Shown one piece after another: positions 51,474-60,669 of a DNA stretch of 64,000 bases. The stretch is from NCBI GenBank assembly GCA_965232105.1, contig OZ246956.1, positions 1,116,001-1,180,000 on the forward strand, given 5' to 3'. A program made the position numbers and the translations under genes. The number at the start of each line of letters is the position of its first letter. Position 1 is the first letter of the stretch. The stretch comes from Multivorans sp965232105 (GTDB taxonomy: Bacteria > Acidobacteriota > Thermoanaerobaculia > Multivoradales > Multivoraceae). The notes under the pieces were generated by a model that was not told where the DNA came from, did not search any database, and worked only from the letters and a program-made list of their open reading frames with translations.

Positions 51474-54272
51474 ATGCCCCTGACCCCCGAACAGCGCGCC
51501 CGCAAGAAGATCGACCGCCAACTCGCAGCCGCAGGCTGGGAGGTCCAGGACCACGTCGACGTCGACATCCACGCGAGCGCTGGCGTGGCGGTCAGGGAGT
51601 ATCCGCTGAAATGGCACGAGGCCGGGAAGGAGAAGACGGGCTGGGCCGACTACCTCCTCTACGTTGACGCCCGAGCCATCGGCGTCGTCGAAGCCAAGCC
51701 CGCCGGCCACACGCTCCAGGGCGTCATCCTCCAGTCGAAGAAGTACACGGAAGGACTGCATCAGTGGGTCCCGGCCTGGCGGCGGCCACTTCCATTCGCC
51801 TACGAGTCGACGGGTGAAGTAGCCCAGTTCACAAACGGACTCGATCCGGACCCTCGGAGCCGTGAGATCTTCACCTTTCACCGCCCGGAAGAGTTGCTTC
51901 GGCTCCAGAATCTGGAGCCCGAGCAACTGCGAGGGATGCTCCGTCGGCTACCGGAACTGGATCAGGGCCGACTCTGGCGTGTGCAGTTCAAGGCTGTTCG
52001 GAACCTGGAGCGGTCGCTCGCGCACGGTCGGCCGCGCTCTCTCATCCAGATGGCGACCGGCAGTGGCAAGACGTTCACGGCGGTCTCTGCCTGCTATCGC
52101 CTGATCAAGCACGCGAAGGCGAAGCGCATCCTGTTCCTGGTCGACCGCAACAACCTCGGGCGACAGACCTTGAACGAGTTCCAGCAGTTCCGCGATCCGT
52201 CGTCGGGCTATGCCTTCGCCGAGGAGTACGTGGTCCAGCGCCTGCGCGGCAACGCCGTCGACCCGGCGAGCAAGGTCGTGATCACGACCATTCAACGGCT
52301 CTACTCCATCCTGAAGGGCGAGGCGGAGTACGACCCTGAGAACGAGGAGAAATCCCTGTTCGAGTCGGGCCGGCTACGCGGCGCGGAACCGGTTCCGGTG
52401 GAGTACGCGCCAGACCTTCCCATCGAGGCGTTCGACTTCATCGTCATCGACGAGTGCCACCGGTCGATCTACAACGTCTGGCGGCAGGTCGTGGAGTACT
52501 TCGACGCGTTCCTGGTTGGGCTGACCGCCACGCCGAGCCCGCAGACGATCGGCTTCTTCAACAACAACGTCGTCCAGGACTACTCGCACACCAGGGCGGT
52601 CGCGGACGGGATCAACGTCGGCTACGAGGTCTACCGGATCAAGACGAAGATCTCCGAGAAGGGAAGCACCGTGGAAGCCGGGCGCCACGTCCCCCGGCGC
52701 GACCGCCGTACGCGCAAAGTGACCCTGGCCGAGATGGAAGACGACCTCACGTACACGGCGACTCAACTTGACCGCGACGTGGTGGCGCCGGACCAGATCC
52801 GGCTCGTTGTGCGCACCTTCCGGGAGCGGCTCTTCAGCGAGATCTTTCCGGGTCGCACCGAAGTGCCGAAGACCCTCGTCTTCGCCAAGCAGGACAGCCA
52901 TGCCGACGACATCGTCAAGATCCTCAAGGAGGAGTTCGGCAAGGGCAACGACTTCTGCCAGAAGATCACTTCCAAGACGACCGGCGCCAAGCCGGAGGAT
53001 CTGCTGAGCAGCTTCCGCAACTCGTACAACCCGCGCATCGCGGTCACCGTGGACATGATCGCGACCGGCACGGACGTGAAACCGCTCGAGTGCCTGCTCT
53101 TCATGCGCAACGTGAAGTCCGCTTCGTACTTCGAGCAGATGAAGGGCCGGGGCGTGCGGGTGATCGACCGCGACGACCTGCAGGGCGTGACGCCGGACGC
53201 CGATGCGAAGGAGCACTTCGTGATCGTCGATGCGGTCGGCGTGTGCGAACGGGACAAGACGGACTCGAGGCCGCTGGAACGTCAGCCTTCGGTCAGCACC
53301 GAGAAGCTGCTGCAGATGGCGGCGCAGGGCATGGCCCACCCCGATCTCGTTTCGAGTCTGGCATCGCGCCTGGCGCGTCTCGGCCGGCGGGTCGACGAGC
53401 AGCAGCGATCGCGAATCGCGCGGGAAGCGGACGGGTCGACGCTGGAGAGGCTGACCGGCGAGCTTCTGCACAGCATCGACCCCGACGCGACGCACGAGGC
53501 GGCGATTGTCGAGTACGGACTGGCGGAGGGCGTAGAACCGACCGGCGAACAGCTTGAACGGGTCGAGCGCGAGCGGATGACCGCTGCTCTCAAGCCGTTC
53601 ACTCGGCCGGGGTTGCGGCGGGCGATCACCGAGATCACTCAGAACCTCTACCAGATCATCGACGAGGCTGCCCTCGACCAACTGCTGGGCTCCGGTTACG
53701 ACGGGACGGCCGTCGAGAGAGCCCGTTCCAGGCTGGAGGACTTCAAGCGGTTTCTGGAAGACAACCAGGACCGCATCGAGGCGCTGCGGATTCTCTACAG
53801 CCGCCCCTATCGAGCGGGTCTTCGCTACCGGCACGTCAAGGAGCTGCGGGATGCGCTCCGCAGCCCGCCTGTCGGGCTGCAGGATCCCGCCAACGGGCTA
53901 TGGCGACTCTACGAGTTGGTCGAGCCCGAGAAGGTGCAGGGGAGGGGCGGCGGCGCGCTGGTCGACCTGGTGGCGATCGTGAAGCGCGCAATCAGCCCCG
54001 GCAGGCCCTTGATTCCTGTTGCTGACCAGGTGGAGGAGCGCTATCGGGAGTGGCTTACCGAGAAGGCGCGAGGCGGACGGGCGTTCAACGCCGACCAGCT
54101 ACGGTGGCTGGATGCCATCAAGGACCACATTGCCCGGAGCCTGGTGATCGACCGGGACGACTTCGAGTACGCACCGTTCAGCCAGATGGGGGGACTTGGC
54201 GCCGTGTACGGGGCGTTCGGCGACGAGCTCGATACGGTGTTGGCGGAGTTGAATGAGAGGCTAGCGGCGTGA
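51474..54272 (+). CDS. hsdR: Type I restriction enzyme R subunit (HsdR)
   Basis: The 932-residue motor-nuclease starts at ATG 51474 (GTG 51441 gives an unneeded extension). The PD-(D/E)xK nuclease has GWADYLLYVD and VVEAK (about 72); the SF2 motor has Walker A QMATGSGKTF (about 194) and DECH (about 325), and the helicase motif VI region QMKGRGVRVIDR. It cuts DNA after translocation when bound to HsdM and HsdS. The stop overlaps hsdS (GTGA). The 262 bases upstream (51212-51473) hold no further gene that I can support. Confidence 0.93.
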   Translation: MPLTPEQRARKKIDRQLAAAGWEVQDHVDVDIHASAGVAVREYPLKWHEAGKEKTGWADYLLYVDARAIGVVEAKPAGHTLQGVILQSKKYTEGLHQWVPAWRRPLPFAYESTGEVAQFTNGLDPDPRSREIFTFHRPEELLRLQNLEPEQLRGMLRRLPELDQGRLWRVQFKAVRNLERSLAHGRPRSLIQMATGSGKTFTAVSACYRLIKHAKAKRILFLVDRNNLGRQTLNEFQQFRDPSSGYAFAEEYVVQRLRGNAVDPASKVVITTIQRLYSILKGEAEYDPENEEKSLFESGRLRGAEPVPVEYAPDLPIEAFDFIVIDECHRSIYNVWRQVVEYFDAFLVGLTATPSPQTIGFFNNNVVQDYSHTRAVADGINVGYEVYRIKTKISEKGSTVEAGRHVPRRDRRTRKVTLAEMEDDLTYTATQLDRDVVAPDQIRLVVRTFRERLFSEIFPGRTEVPKTLVFAKQDSHADDIVKILKEEFGKGNDFCQKITSKTTGAKPEDLLSSFRNSYNPRIAVTVDMIATGTDVKPLECLLFMRNVKSASYFEQMKGRGVRVIDRDDLQGVTPDADAKEHFVIVDAVGVCERDKTDSRPLERQPSVSTEKLLQMAAQGMAHPDLVSSLASRLARLGRRVDEQQRSRIAREADGSTLERLTGELLHSIDPDATHEAAIVEYGLAEGVEPTGEQLERVERERMTAALKPFTRPGLRRAITEITQNLYQIIDEAALDQLLGSGYDGTAVERARSRLEDFKRFLEDNQDRIEALRILYSRPYRAGLRYRHVKELRDALRSPPVGLQDPANGLWRLYELVEPEKVQGRGGGALVDLVAIVKRAISPGRPLIPVADQVEERYREWLTEKARGGRAFNADQLRWLDAIKDHIARSLVIDRDDFEYAPFSQMGGLGAVYGAFGDELDTVLAELNERLAA

Positions 54273-55786
54273 GTGAGTTGGCGACAGGCCCGCTTCCTCC
54301 GGGCTGGATCAGCGCCGCGATAGTGGATTTGGCGGAAGTGAATCCCAGGAGACGTAGCCCTGCCTACGCTGACGACGTGCCGGTCGTCTTCGTTCCGATG
54401 GCGAGGGTGGCCGAAGAATCTCGCGGAATGGACGTTCAAGAGCGGAGGCCGTTCGCGAAGGTCATGCGGGGATACTCCCAGTTCCAGCCGGACGATGTTC
54501 TGTTTGCCAAGATCACGCCGTGCATGGAGAACGGAAAAGTGGCCGTTGTGCCCGGTATCGAGCCGCCTATCGGGTACGGCTCCACGGAGTTCTTCGTGTT
54601 GCGGCCGCGTGCCGATGGCATCAGCGTCTGGATCGCTCGCTGTGTTTCGCAGGCTCGGTTCAGAAGGCTGGCCCAGAAGAAGATGCAAGGCGCCGTCGGG
54701 CAGTTGCGGGTTCCGAAGGTGTGGATCGAGAATGCTGAGGTCCCCGTAGCCCCTCCCGCCGAGCAGCGCCGCATCCTCCGCCGACTCGACTCCCTCTTTG
54801 CCAAGCTGGCCAACGGAGTCGCTGCGCTCAACCGCGCCGAGGCCAATCTGGAGCGCTATCGGGCATCCGTCCTCAAGGCTGCGGTCGAGGGCCGCTTGAC
54901 GGAGCGCTGGCGCAGCGACAATCCGCCGGACGAAACGGGCGAGGAGCTTCTCGGGCGCATCCTGGCCGAACGCCGGAAGCGGTGGGAGGAGGAGCAGCTC
55001 GCCGCGACCGCGGCCAAGGGCCGGAAGCTGCCGCGAGACTGGAAGGCGAGGTACAAGGAGCCGGTCGCGCCAGACACTGAGCGATTGCCAGGGTTGCCGG
55101 AAGCGTGGTGCTGGGCGACGGTGGATCAAGCGGCTCAAGTGATCGGCGGCCTCACGAAGAACCCGGCCCGGGGCGAGATAGCGACGAAGTACCCCTATCT
55201 CCGCGTCGCGAATGTCTACGCGGATGAGCTGAAGCTGGACGAAGTGAAGACCATCGGCGTCGCCGAAACGGAGTTGGAGCGCGCCCTTCTACGCGGGGGC
55301 GACCTCCTGGTCGTCGAAGGCAACGGGAGCGCTGACCAGATCGGTCGGGTCGCGGAGTGGCGGGGCGAACTGACGACCTGCTGCCATCAGAACCACTTGA
55401 TCAAGGTGCGCTGCGACCGTGGTCGCGCGTGTTTCCCGCGTTGGCTGCTGTTGTGGCTCCTGTCGCCGCTCGGCCGCCGGACGGTCCTGGAAAAGGCCAG
55501 TTCCACATCGGGGCTGTACACCCTCAGCCTTTCGAAAGTCCGCGCGCTTCCGTTCCCTCTGGCGCCCTATGGGGAGCAGATCGAGGCCGTGAGACTGGCC
55601 GATTCGCTGCGGGAGGCCGGGAGACTTGCCCGGGGAAGCGTGCAAACGGGCGTCGATGTTCAGTCGGCGACCCTCCGCCAGGCCATCCTCAAGCGCGCGT
55701 TCGAGGGTCGACTCGTCCCCCAGGATCCGGACGACGAGCCCGCGGCCGTCCTCCTGGAGCGCATCCGCGCCGCACGGGAAGCGTAA
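54269..55786 (+). CDS. hsdS: Type I restriction enzyme specificity subunit (HsdS)
   Basis: The 505-residue subunit has two target-recognition domains in the usual order: TRD1 about 8-190, beginning LPPGWISAAIVDL, and TRD2 about 265-450, beginning LPGLPEAWCWATV. Each is followed by a conserved helix: LPRRLDSLFAKLANGVAALN-type after TRD1, LRQAILKRAFEGRLVPQDP after TRD2. It starts with GTG inside the hsdR stop codon. HsdS sets the bipartite DNA target and joins HsdM and HsdR. Confidence 0.92.
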   Translation: MSELATGPLPPGWISAAIVDLAEVNPRRRSPAYADDVPVVFVPMARVAEESRGMDVQERRPFAKVMRGYSQFQPDDVLFAKITPCMENGKVAVVPGIEPPIGYGSTEFFVLRPRADGISVWIARCVSQARFRRLAQKKMQGAVGQLRVPKVWIENAEVPVAPPAEQRRILRRLDSLFAKLANGVAALNRAEANLERYRASVLKAAVEGRLTERWRSDNPPDETGEELLGRILAERRKRWEEEQLAATAAKGRKLPRDWKARYKEPVAPDTERLPGLPEAWCWATVDQAAQVIGGLTKNPARGEIATKYPYLRVANVYADELKLDEVKTIGVAETELERALLRGGDLLVVEGNGSADQIGRVAEWRGELTTCCHQNHLIKVRCDRGRACFPRWLLLWLLSPLGRRTVLEKASSTSGLYTLSLSKVRALPFPLAPYGEQIEAVRLADSLREAGRLARGSVQTGVDVQSATLRQAILKRAFEGRLVPQDPDDEPAAVLLERIRAAREA

Positions 55787-55976
55787 GTCACGCCCGCCGC
55801 CGGGGGGCCTGCGACCCCACCGCCGGCTAGGTCCGCCGGATGGGCCGCTGCGGCGGCGCCGCGGCCTTCCCGTTGGTCTCGTGGGGCTGGCTGGTTCGCC
55901 GCTCACCGCCTCGCTGGCCGCGATGTGAGACCATCCACAACGCGTTTCTCGACCGCAGCTACCGCGAGGACGAGCA

Positions 55977-56206
55977 GTGAAGTTGCACTACTACCCCGAC
56001 ACCGACAGCCTTTACGTGGAACTCAGGGGCGAACCGAGCGTGGAAACCCGGGAGATCGCTGACGGTCTCAACGTGATCTCGACGCGCGCGGCAAGGTCGT
56101 CGGCTTCGACATCGACCACGCCGCCGAACGCCTCGATCTGGCGACCCCGAAGACCCAAGAGCGGCATCCGTCAGGCGCTTGCGCCGACCCCCACGGTGGT
56201 ACATGA
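55977..56206 (+). pseudogene. DUF2283-family gene, frameshifted
   Basis: GTG-start frame KLHYYPDTDSLYVELRGEPS is typical DUF2283 (a small protein often paired with DUF4258 in TA-like loci). At about base 56073 homology moves one frame over: DLDARGKVVGFDIDHAAERL continues to a TGA at 56206. One base gained or lost explains it. The 190 bases before it hold no intact gene, only a short frame ending in SYREDEQ that could be the tail of a lost partner. Confidence 0.7.
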
Positions 56207-56303
56207 TCCTTGTACCCGTCGCTGACGTCTGCGGTCGTCAGCCATGAAGGACTTGCCGGAAGCGGACAGGATGTCCGGGTTCCAGGGAACACGGAGCAGC
56301 GAC

Positions 56304-56588
56304 ATGATCAGGGAGACGACCTACACCGGCGCGCGGCAGAACCTGGCCTCACTGATGGATCAGGTGACGGACACGCGGGAGCCGGTGTACATCAGGCGGC
56401 GCGGCAAGGAGGACGTCGCTCTCATCGCCGCTAGCGAGCTGAGCGGCATGATGGAGACGGAGTATCTGCTTCGCTCGCCGAAGAACGCGGAGAGGCTTCG
56501 GCAGGCCGAAGAGGAGATCCGGGCCGGCAAGGGCGTCGTGATGACGGTCGAGGATCTCCGTGAGCGGTTCGGGCTCACGGAAGAGTGA
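56304..56588 (+). CDS. yefM: YefM-family antitoxin
   Basis: The 94-residue protein starts at ATG 56304 with GGAG upstream. IRETTYTGARQNLASLMDQV, then VYIRRRGKEDVALIAASELS and METEYLLRSPKNAERLRQA, match YefM closely. It should neutralise a YoeB toxin and repress the operon. It overlaps the toxin gene by 4 bases (GTGA). It is located inside the Type I R-M operon between hsdS and hsdM. Confidence 0.9.
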   Translation: MIRETTYTGARQNLASLMDQVTDTREPVYIRRRGKEDVALIAASELSGMMETEYLLRSPKNAERLRQAEEEIRAGKGVVMTVEDLRERFGLTEE

Positions 56589-56856
56589 CCAAGGCGCAGC
56601 CTCGGGAGGCCGTTTTCTCTTCAGGGTCCTCGGCGACCTCGCCTTCTGGACGCGAACTGACCGTCGCCAGGCTTTGCGGGTCCTGAAGCTCGTGGAAGCG
56701 GTCTGTCGGGATCCGTTCGCTGGCATCGGGAAGCCCGAGCCCCTCCGCCGCGATCTTGCAGGCAGGTGGTCGCGGCGGGTCGACGGCGAGCATCGCCTCG
56801 TCTACCGGGTGGGGGCGAACCAGGTGTACTTTCTGTCGGCGCGGCACCATTACTGA
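56585..56856 (+). pseudogene. yoeB: YoeB-type toxin, frameshifted near the N-terminus
   Basis: The GTG in the GTGA overlap opens VTKAQPREAVFSS, the correct YoeB beginning, but the rest of the toxin (DLAFWTRTDRRQALRVLKLV, GKPEPLRRDLAGRWSRRVDG, EHRLVY and the C-terminal ARHHY) lies one frame over. The switch is near 56620 and one missing base explains it. YoeB residues needed for ribosome-dependent mRNA cleavage (Glu, Arg and the C-terminal His-Tyr) are in the second frame. Loss of the toxin would leave yefM free of its partner; a sequencing error is possible. Confidence 0.75.
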
Positions 56857-56883
56857 GCCGCCCGGCCGACTCACCCCCATCCC

Positions 56884-58377
56884 ATGTCCGACAACCACAC
56901 ACAGCGCATCGTCAACAAGGCGTGGAGCTTCGCGCACCTTCTCCGCGACGACGGCCTGTCGTACATGGAATACACGGAGCAGATCACCTTTCTGCTCTTC
57001 CTCAAGATGGCGCACGAGCGGACGCGGCCGCCGTGGAACCAGCCCTCGATGGTCCCGGAGGGGCTGGATTGGCCGAGCTTGCTCGCGGAAGACGGCGCCG
57101 ATCTCGAATCCCGCTATCGCCACATCCTGACCAAGCTCTCGCGCAAGGACGGCATGCTCGGGGAGATCTTCCGGCGGGCCCGGCAGCAGATCCAGAATCC
57201 CGCGACCCTCAAGCGCCTCGTCGTCGATCTGATCGATCCCGAGGATTGGAGTTCGCTCGCGGCCGACGTGAAGGGCGACATCTACGAGGGGCTGCTCGCG
57301 AAGTCCGCACAGGAGTCGCCCAAGGGCGCCGGGCAGTACTTCACGCCGCGCGAGGTGATCCGGGCGATCGTCGACGTCATGCAGCCCGGGCCGGACGATA
57401 CGGTGTGCGATCCCGCCTGCGGCACCGGCGGCTTCCTGCTCGCCGCCCACGACCATGTGCTGCGGGAGTACGGAAGCACGCTGGACCCGGACCAGAAGCG
57501 CCATCTTCGCCGGAGCTTCGTCCAGGGAATGGACATTGTTCCCGCGACCGCCCGGCTCTGCATCATGAACCTGTACCTGCACGGCATCGACGCGGACCCG
57601 TGCCCCGTCCGGTCCGGCGTGGACAGCCTGGCGAGCGACCCGGGCGATCGGTTCTCGATGGTGTTGACGAATCCGCCCTTCGGCAAGAAGAGCACGGTCC
57701 GGATCGTCAACGAGGAAGGCGAGTTGGAGACGGAGTCCGACGCCTACGAACGTCAGGACTTCTGGACCAGCACGAAGAACAAGCAGCTCAACTTCCTCCA
57801 GCATGTCAAGACGCTGCTGACGATCAACGGTTCGTGCGCCATCGTGGCGCCCGACAACGTGCTGTTCGAGGGCGGCGCGGGCGAGGTGGTGCGCCGCAAC
57901 CTGCTTCAGCAGTTCGACGTCCACACGCTGCTCCGGTTGCCGACGGGCATCTTCTACGCCCAAGGCGTCAAGGCCAACGTCCTGTTCTTCAACGCGAAGC
58001 CGGCGCGCGAGAAACCCTGGACCGAGCGGCTCTGGGTCTACGACTTGCGCACCAATAAGCACTTCACCCTCAAAATGAAGCCGCTCCGCCGTCTTGATCT
58101 GGACGAGTTTGTTGCGTGCTACTGCCCTGGCGAGCGCCACAAGCGGCAGCCGACCTGGAGCGAGGACAGCCCGGACGGGCGGTGGCGGGCGTACGACTAC
58201 GAGGAGTTGGTCGAGCGCGACAAGCTGAACCTGGACCTGTCCTGGATTAAGGACCGGTCCCTCGAAGATGCGGAGAACCTGCCGGAGCCCGAGGTGCTGG
58301 CGGCGGAGATCGTGGAGGATCTGCGGACGGCGCTGGAGGCCTTCGAAGAGATCGCCGAGGAGCTGGCGGACGACTGA
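56884..58377 (+). CDS. hsdM: Type I DNA adenine methyltransferase (HsdM)
   Basis: The 497-residue N6-adenine methylase has an N-terminal helical domain (IVNKAWSFAHLLRDDGLSYM), motif I DPACGTGGFLL (about residue 176) and motif IV TNPPFGKKS (about 262). The length is normal for HsdM. It comes last in the order hsdR-hsdS-(small genes)-hsdM, which differs from the common M-S-R order. With HsdS it methylates host DNA and with HsdR it restricts unmodified DNA. Confidence 0.94.
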   Translation: MSDNHTQRIVNKAWSFAHLLRDDGLSYMEYTEQITFLLFLKMAHERTRPPWNQPSMVPEGLDWPSLLAEDGADLESRYRHILTKLSRKDGMLGEIFRRARQQIQNPATLKRLVVDLIDPEDWSSLAADVKGDIYEGLLAKSAQESPKGAGQYFTPREVIRAIVDVMQPGPDDTVCDPACGTGGFLLAAHDHVLREYGSTLDPDQKRHLRRSFVQGMDIVPATARLCIMNLYLHGIDADPCPVRSGVDSLASDPGDRFSMVLTNPPFGKKSTVRIVNEEGELETESDAYERQDFWTSTKNKQLNFLQHVKTLLTINGSCAIVAPDNVLFEGGAGEVVRRNLLQQFDVHTLLRLPTGIFYAQGVKANVLFFNAKPAREKPWTERLWVYDLRTNKHFTLKMKPLRRLDLDEFVACYCPGERHKRQPTWSEDSPDGRWRAYDYEELVERDKLNLDLSWIKDRSLEDAENLPEPEVLAAEIVEDLRTALEAFEEIAEELADD

Positions 58378-58554
58378 AGGGGCGCCGTCTGCCCCCGGCA
58401 CGGCCCCCGGGCACGGTCGCGGGCACGTTCGCGTACCTGGCCCGCGAGGTCGCGGCACGGTGGGACAATCGCCCAGAAGGCGGGCGATCGTCAGGGAGGG
58501 AGATTGCGCGTCGTTCGCCCGATAGCGTCTTCGTTGCACCGACGATCGCGAGGA

Positions 58555-58968
58555 TCAAGACTCCGGCGCAACGAACGGATCGAGGATCTCTACGCCGAAG
58601 TGCTCGAAGTCACGGACGTTGCGCGTGACGACGGTGAGGCCGTGAATCCTGGCTACGGCCGCGATCATCGCGTCCTGGGACAGGGCAGCCGACTGACGGT
58701 GCATCAGCCGTCCCCACTCCCTGAAGATCGCTTCGTCCAAGGCCAGGATCGGGTATGCCTCCATGACCTGATCGAGCCAGGCCTCCAACGCGCCGGCCTT
58801 CGCGGAGTCGTGCGCCCGGGTCTTCTCGATGCCTCCCTGAATCTCACCGACGGTCACCGCAGACAGGTGGAGTCGTTCCGATGGGACGCTCCGGATCCAC
58901 TCCAGAACGGCGGGATGCGGCCGGCTGCGTCGCAACTCTGAAACGACGTTCGTGTCGAGCAGGTACAT
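58555..58968 (-). CDS. vapC: VapC-type PIN-domain toxin
   Basis: The 137-residue PIN RNase begins MYLLDTNVVSELRR (catalytic Asp5). TVGEIQGGIEKTR gives the Glu, and LSQDAMIAAVARIHGLTVVT then RNVRDFEHFGV give the late acidic residues. It follows the Phd-like antitoxin gene by 3 bases on the same strand. The 177-base gap to hsdM (58378-58554) contains only a GC-rich hairpin near 58467. Confidence 0.92.
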   Translation of the reverse strand: MYLLDTNVVSELRRSRPHPAVLEWIRSVPSERLHLSAVTVGEIQGGIEKTRAHDSAKAGALEAWLDQVMEAYPILALDEAIFREWGRLMHRQSAALSQDAMIAAVARIHGLTVVTRNVRDFEHFGVEILDPFVAPES

Positions 58969-58971
58969 CCC

Positions 58972-59232
58972 CTAGTCGAATCGAGGCGCTTCGCGATAGC
59001 GGAATTGACGACGTGGCAGGGCCAGCTCCTCGGTCCTCGGTTCGGGCGCCAGGAGGAGTTCCTTGAGCCCGGGCTTCGAAGCACTCGACAGCCTGTGCCA
59101 CTGTTCGATGGGCACCAGCACAGCGGTCGGTACGCCGCGTTTCGTGACGATCTGCGGTCCTTCGGCCACGCTCGTCTCCAGGAACTCGCTGAACCGCGCC
59201 TTCGCGTCCTGCACCTGCCACACGTTGTCCAT
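58972..59232 (-). CDS. Phd/YefM-type antitoxin
   Basis: The 86-residue protein starts at ATG 59232 after GGAGGG. WQVQDAKARFSEFLETSVAE, then GPQIVTKRGVPTAVLVPIEQ, is the Phd fold; the tail KPGLKELLLAPEPRTEELAL is shared with the hybrid protein at 49302-49691. It should neutralise the PIN toxin encoded 3 bases downstream and repress at an upstream palindrome. Confidence 0.9.
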   Translation of the reverse strand: MDNVWQVQDAKARFSEFLETSVAEGPQIVTKRGVPTAVLVPIEQWHRLSSASKPGLKELLLAPEPRTEELALPRRQFRYREAPRFD

Positions 59233-59248
59233 CGATCGCCCTCCTAAC

Positions 59249-59290
59249 TGACTAGGCTTCAGACTAGTCTTGGGTCTCGCCACGGTCAAG
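59249..59290 (-). promoter_or_regulatory. promoter and operator candidate of the Phd/VapC pair
   Basis: AGACTAGTCT at 59261-59270 is a perfect 10-base palindrome, and GACTAG is repeated 12 bases away at 59250-59255. On the minus strand TTGACC (59284-59289) stands 17 bases before TAGTCT, which lies inside the palindrome. TAGTCT is also the -10 candidate of the Phd/PIN operon at 8 kb. Confidence 0.45.
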
Positions 59291-59377
59291 CTGTCGGACT
59301 TCAGGTGCCGTGCCGCTTTCGGCGGCTGCGTGAGGCAGTATTCTCCGCTAACCCAGTACCGAAGAGGAGGATCAGCC

Positions 59378-60199
59378 ATGCACCGACCCGGAATCACCTG
59401 CACCATCCTCGTGACTTTCGCTGCTGCCGTCGCCGTTCCGGCGTGTCAGACCGACCAGGTCGACGATGCCGTCGCCGACACCGAGATGGACGCTCAGCAC
59501 GAAGAAGACGACGGCGACGGCGGCCACGAGATCCACTGGTCCTACGAAGGCGACACCGGCCCCGCCATGTGGGGCTCTCTCGATCCGTCCTTCGCGGCCT
59601 GCGACGACGGCGCGCGGCAGTCGCCGGTGGACATCACCGGGGCTGTGGCCGGTGGCCCCAGCGAACTCGAGATCCGCTGGCAGCCCGGCGACGCCGAGGT
59701 GGTCGACAACGGCCACACCATTGTGGTCAACGTGGCGGAGGGAAGCGCGATCAGCCTGGAGGGACGGGAGTTCGCGCTGCTCCAGTTCCACTTCCACCAT
59801 CCCAGCGAGCACACCGTGGAGGGAAGCGCCGCCCCGATAGACATCCACTTCGTGCATGCGGCCGCGGAGGGCGATCTGGCGGTGATTGGAGTGTTCCTGG
59901 AGGCGGGCGAAGCCGATCCGACGATCCAGAGCATCTGGGAGGCGATTCCATCCGCCGGCGAGGCGCCGGGAGCGCTGGCGGCGCTCGACCCGCGGGCGTT
60001 GCTGCCGGAGGGAGGCAGCCACTATCGCTATCCCGGTTCGTTGACCACGCCTGGCTGCTCGGAGATCGTCAGTTGGGTTGTGATGGCCGAGTCGGTCGCC
60101 GTTTCGCAGGACCAGATCGACGCGTTCGCGGCCCTCTATCCGATGAACGCGCGGCCGGTGCAGCCGCTGAACGGGCGGACGATCGATCTTCGGCAGTAG
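59378..60199 (+). CDS. alpha-class carbonic anhydrase, lipoprotein-like
   Basis: The 273-residue protein has a signal with a lipobox-like VPAC (Cys23), an acidic linker (residues about 28-48, rich in Asp, Glu and His) and the alpha-carbonic-anhydrase domain: GARQSPVDI, zinc ligands His138 and His140 in LQFHFHHPSEHTV and His157 in DIHFVHA, and the LTTPGCSEIVSWVV segment. A disulphide between Cys75 and the TPGC Cys is expected. AGGAGG precedes the ATG. It interconverts CO2 and bicarbonate in the periplasm. Confidence 0.93.
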   Translation: MHRPGITCTILVTFAAAVAVPACQTDQVDDAVADTEMDAQHEEDDGDGGHEIHWSYEGDTGPAMWGSLDPSFAACDDGARQSPVDITGAVAGGPSELEIRWQPGDAEVVDNGHTIVVNVAEGSAISLEGREFALLQFHFHHPSEHTVEGSAAPIDIHFVHAAAEGDLAVIGVFLEAGEADPTIQSIWEAIPSAGEAPGALAALDPRALLPEGGSHYRYPGSLTTPGCSEIVSWVVMAESVAVSQDQIDAFAALYPMNARPVQPLNGRTIDLRQ

Positions 60200-60234
60200 G
60201 GTGGTCTGCCTCGTTGCGCGAGGCTCTGTCGGCG

Positions 60235-60669
60235 TCAACCTGCGCCCTCTTCCGCCACGTGCCGAATCGAGTCGGCCAGGTAGGGGTGCTTTCGCACCTT
60301 CTCCAGGAAGCGCGAGTCCGCGGTCACGACGGGGTGCTGTTCATGAAGCGCGAGGGCCAGGTAGAAGCAGTCGTAGGTCGGGTGATCCAGATCGACGCTT
60401 AGTCGCGCGGCGGCGCTAGCGAGTTCGCGCATTGGCACCGGCGTGACCACAGGAGCTCTCCGCAACAGAGCGACGGCGTCCGATAGAGCATCGCGGTCGA
60501 TGTCGCCGCGCCGGCACATGGCCCAGAGGGCGTTGGTTGCCTCCGCGAACAGCAGCTCTGGGGCAAGCAGCGTTACGCCGGTGGCGAGCAGCTTCGATGC
60601 CTCCCTCGAGTACTTCTCGTCCACGAGCCACTTCACGGCGACGCTGGCGTCGACGACGCAGCCCTTCAC
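60235..60669 (-). CDS. PIN-domain toxin (VapC/FitB-like)
   Basis: The 144-residue PIN RNase has CVVDASVAVKWLVDE with the first catalytic Asp, LFAEATNALWAM with the Glu, and YDCFYLALALHEQ, then VVTADSRFLEKV with the late Asp residues. It overlaps the RHH antitoxin gene upstream by 4 bases (ATGA). It should cleave RNA, usually tRNA, when the antitoxin is degraded. Confidence 0.92.
   Translation of the reverse strand: MKGCVVDASVAVKWLVDEKYSREASKLLATGVTLLAPELLFAEATNALWAMCRRGDIDRDALSDAVALLRRAPVVTPVPMRELASAAARLSVDLDHPTYDCFYLALALHEQHPVVTADSRFLEKVRKHPYLADSIRHVAEEGAG

Noticed and set aside
58467..58500. Hairpin after hsdM as a rho-independent terminator
   Set aside because: A GC-rich stem (CGCCC ... 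GGGCG) is present but there is no following T-run, so termination cannot be claimed.
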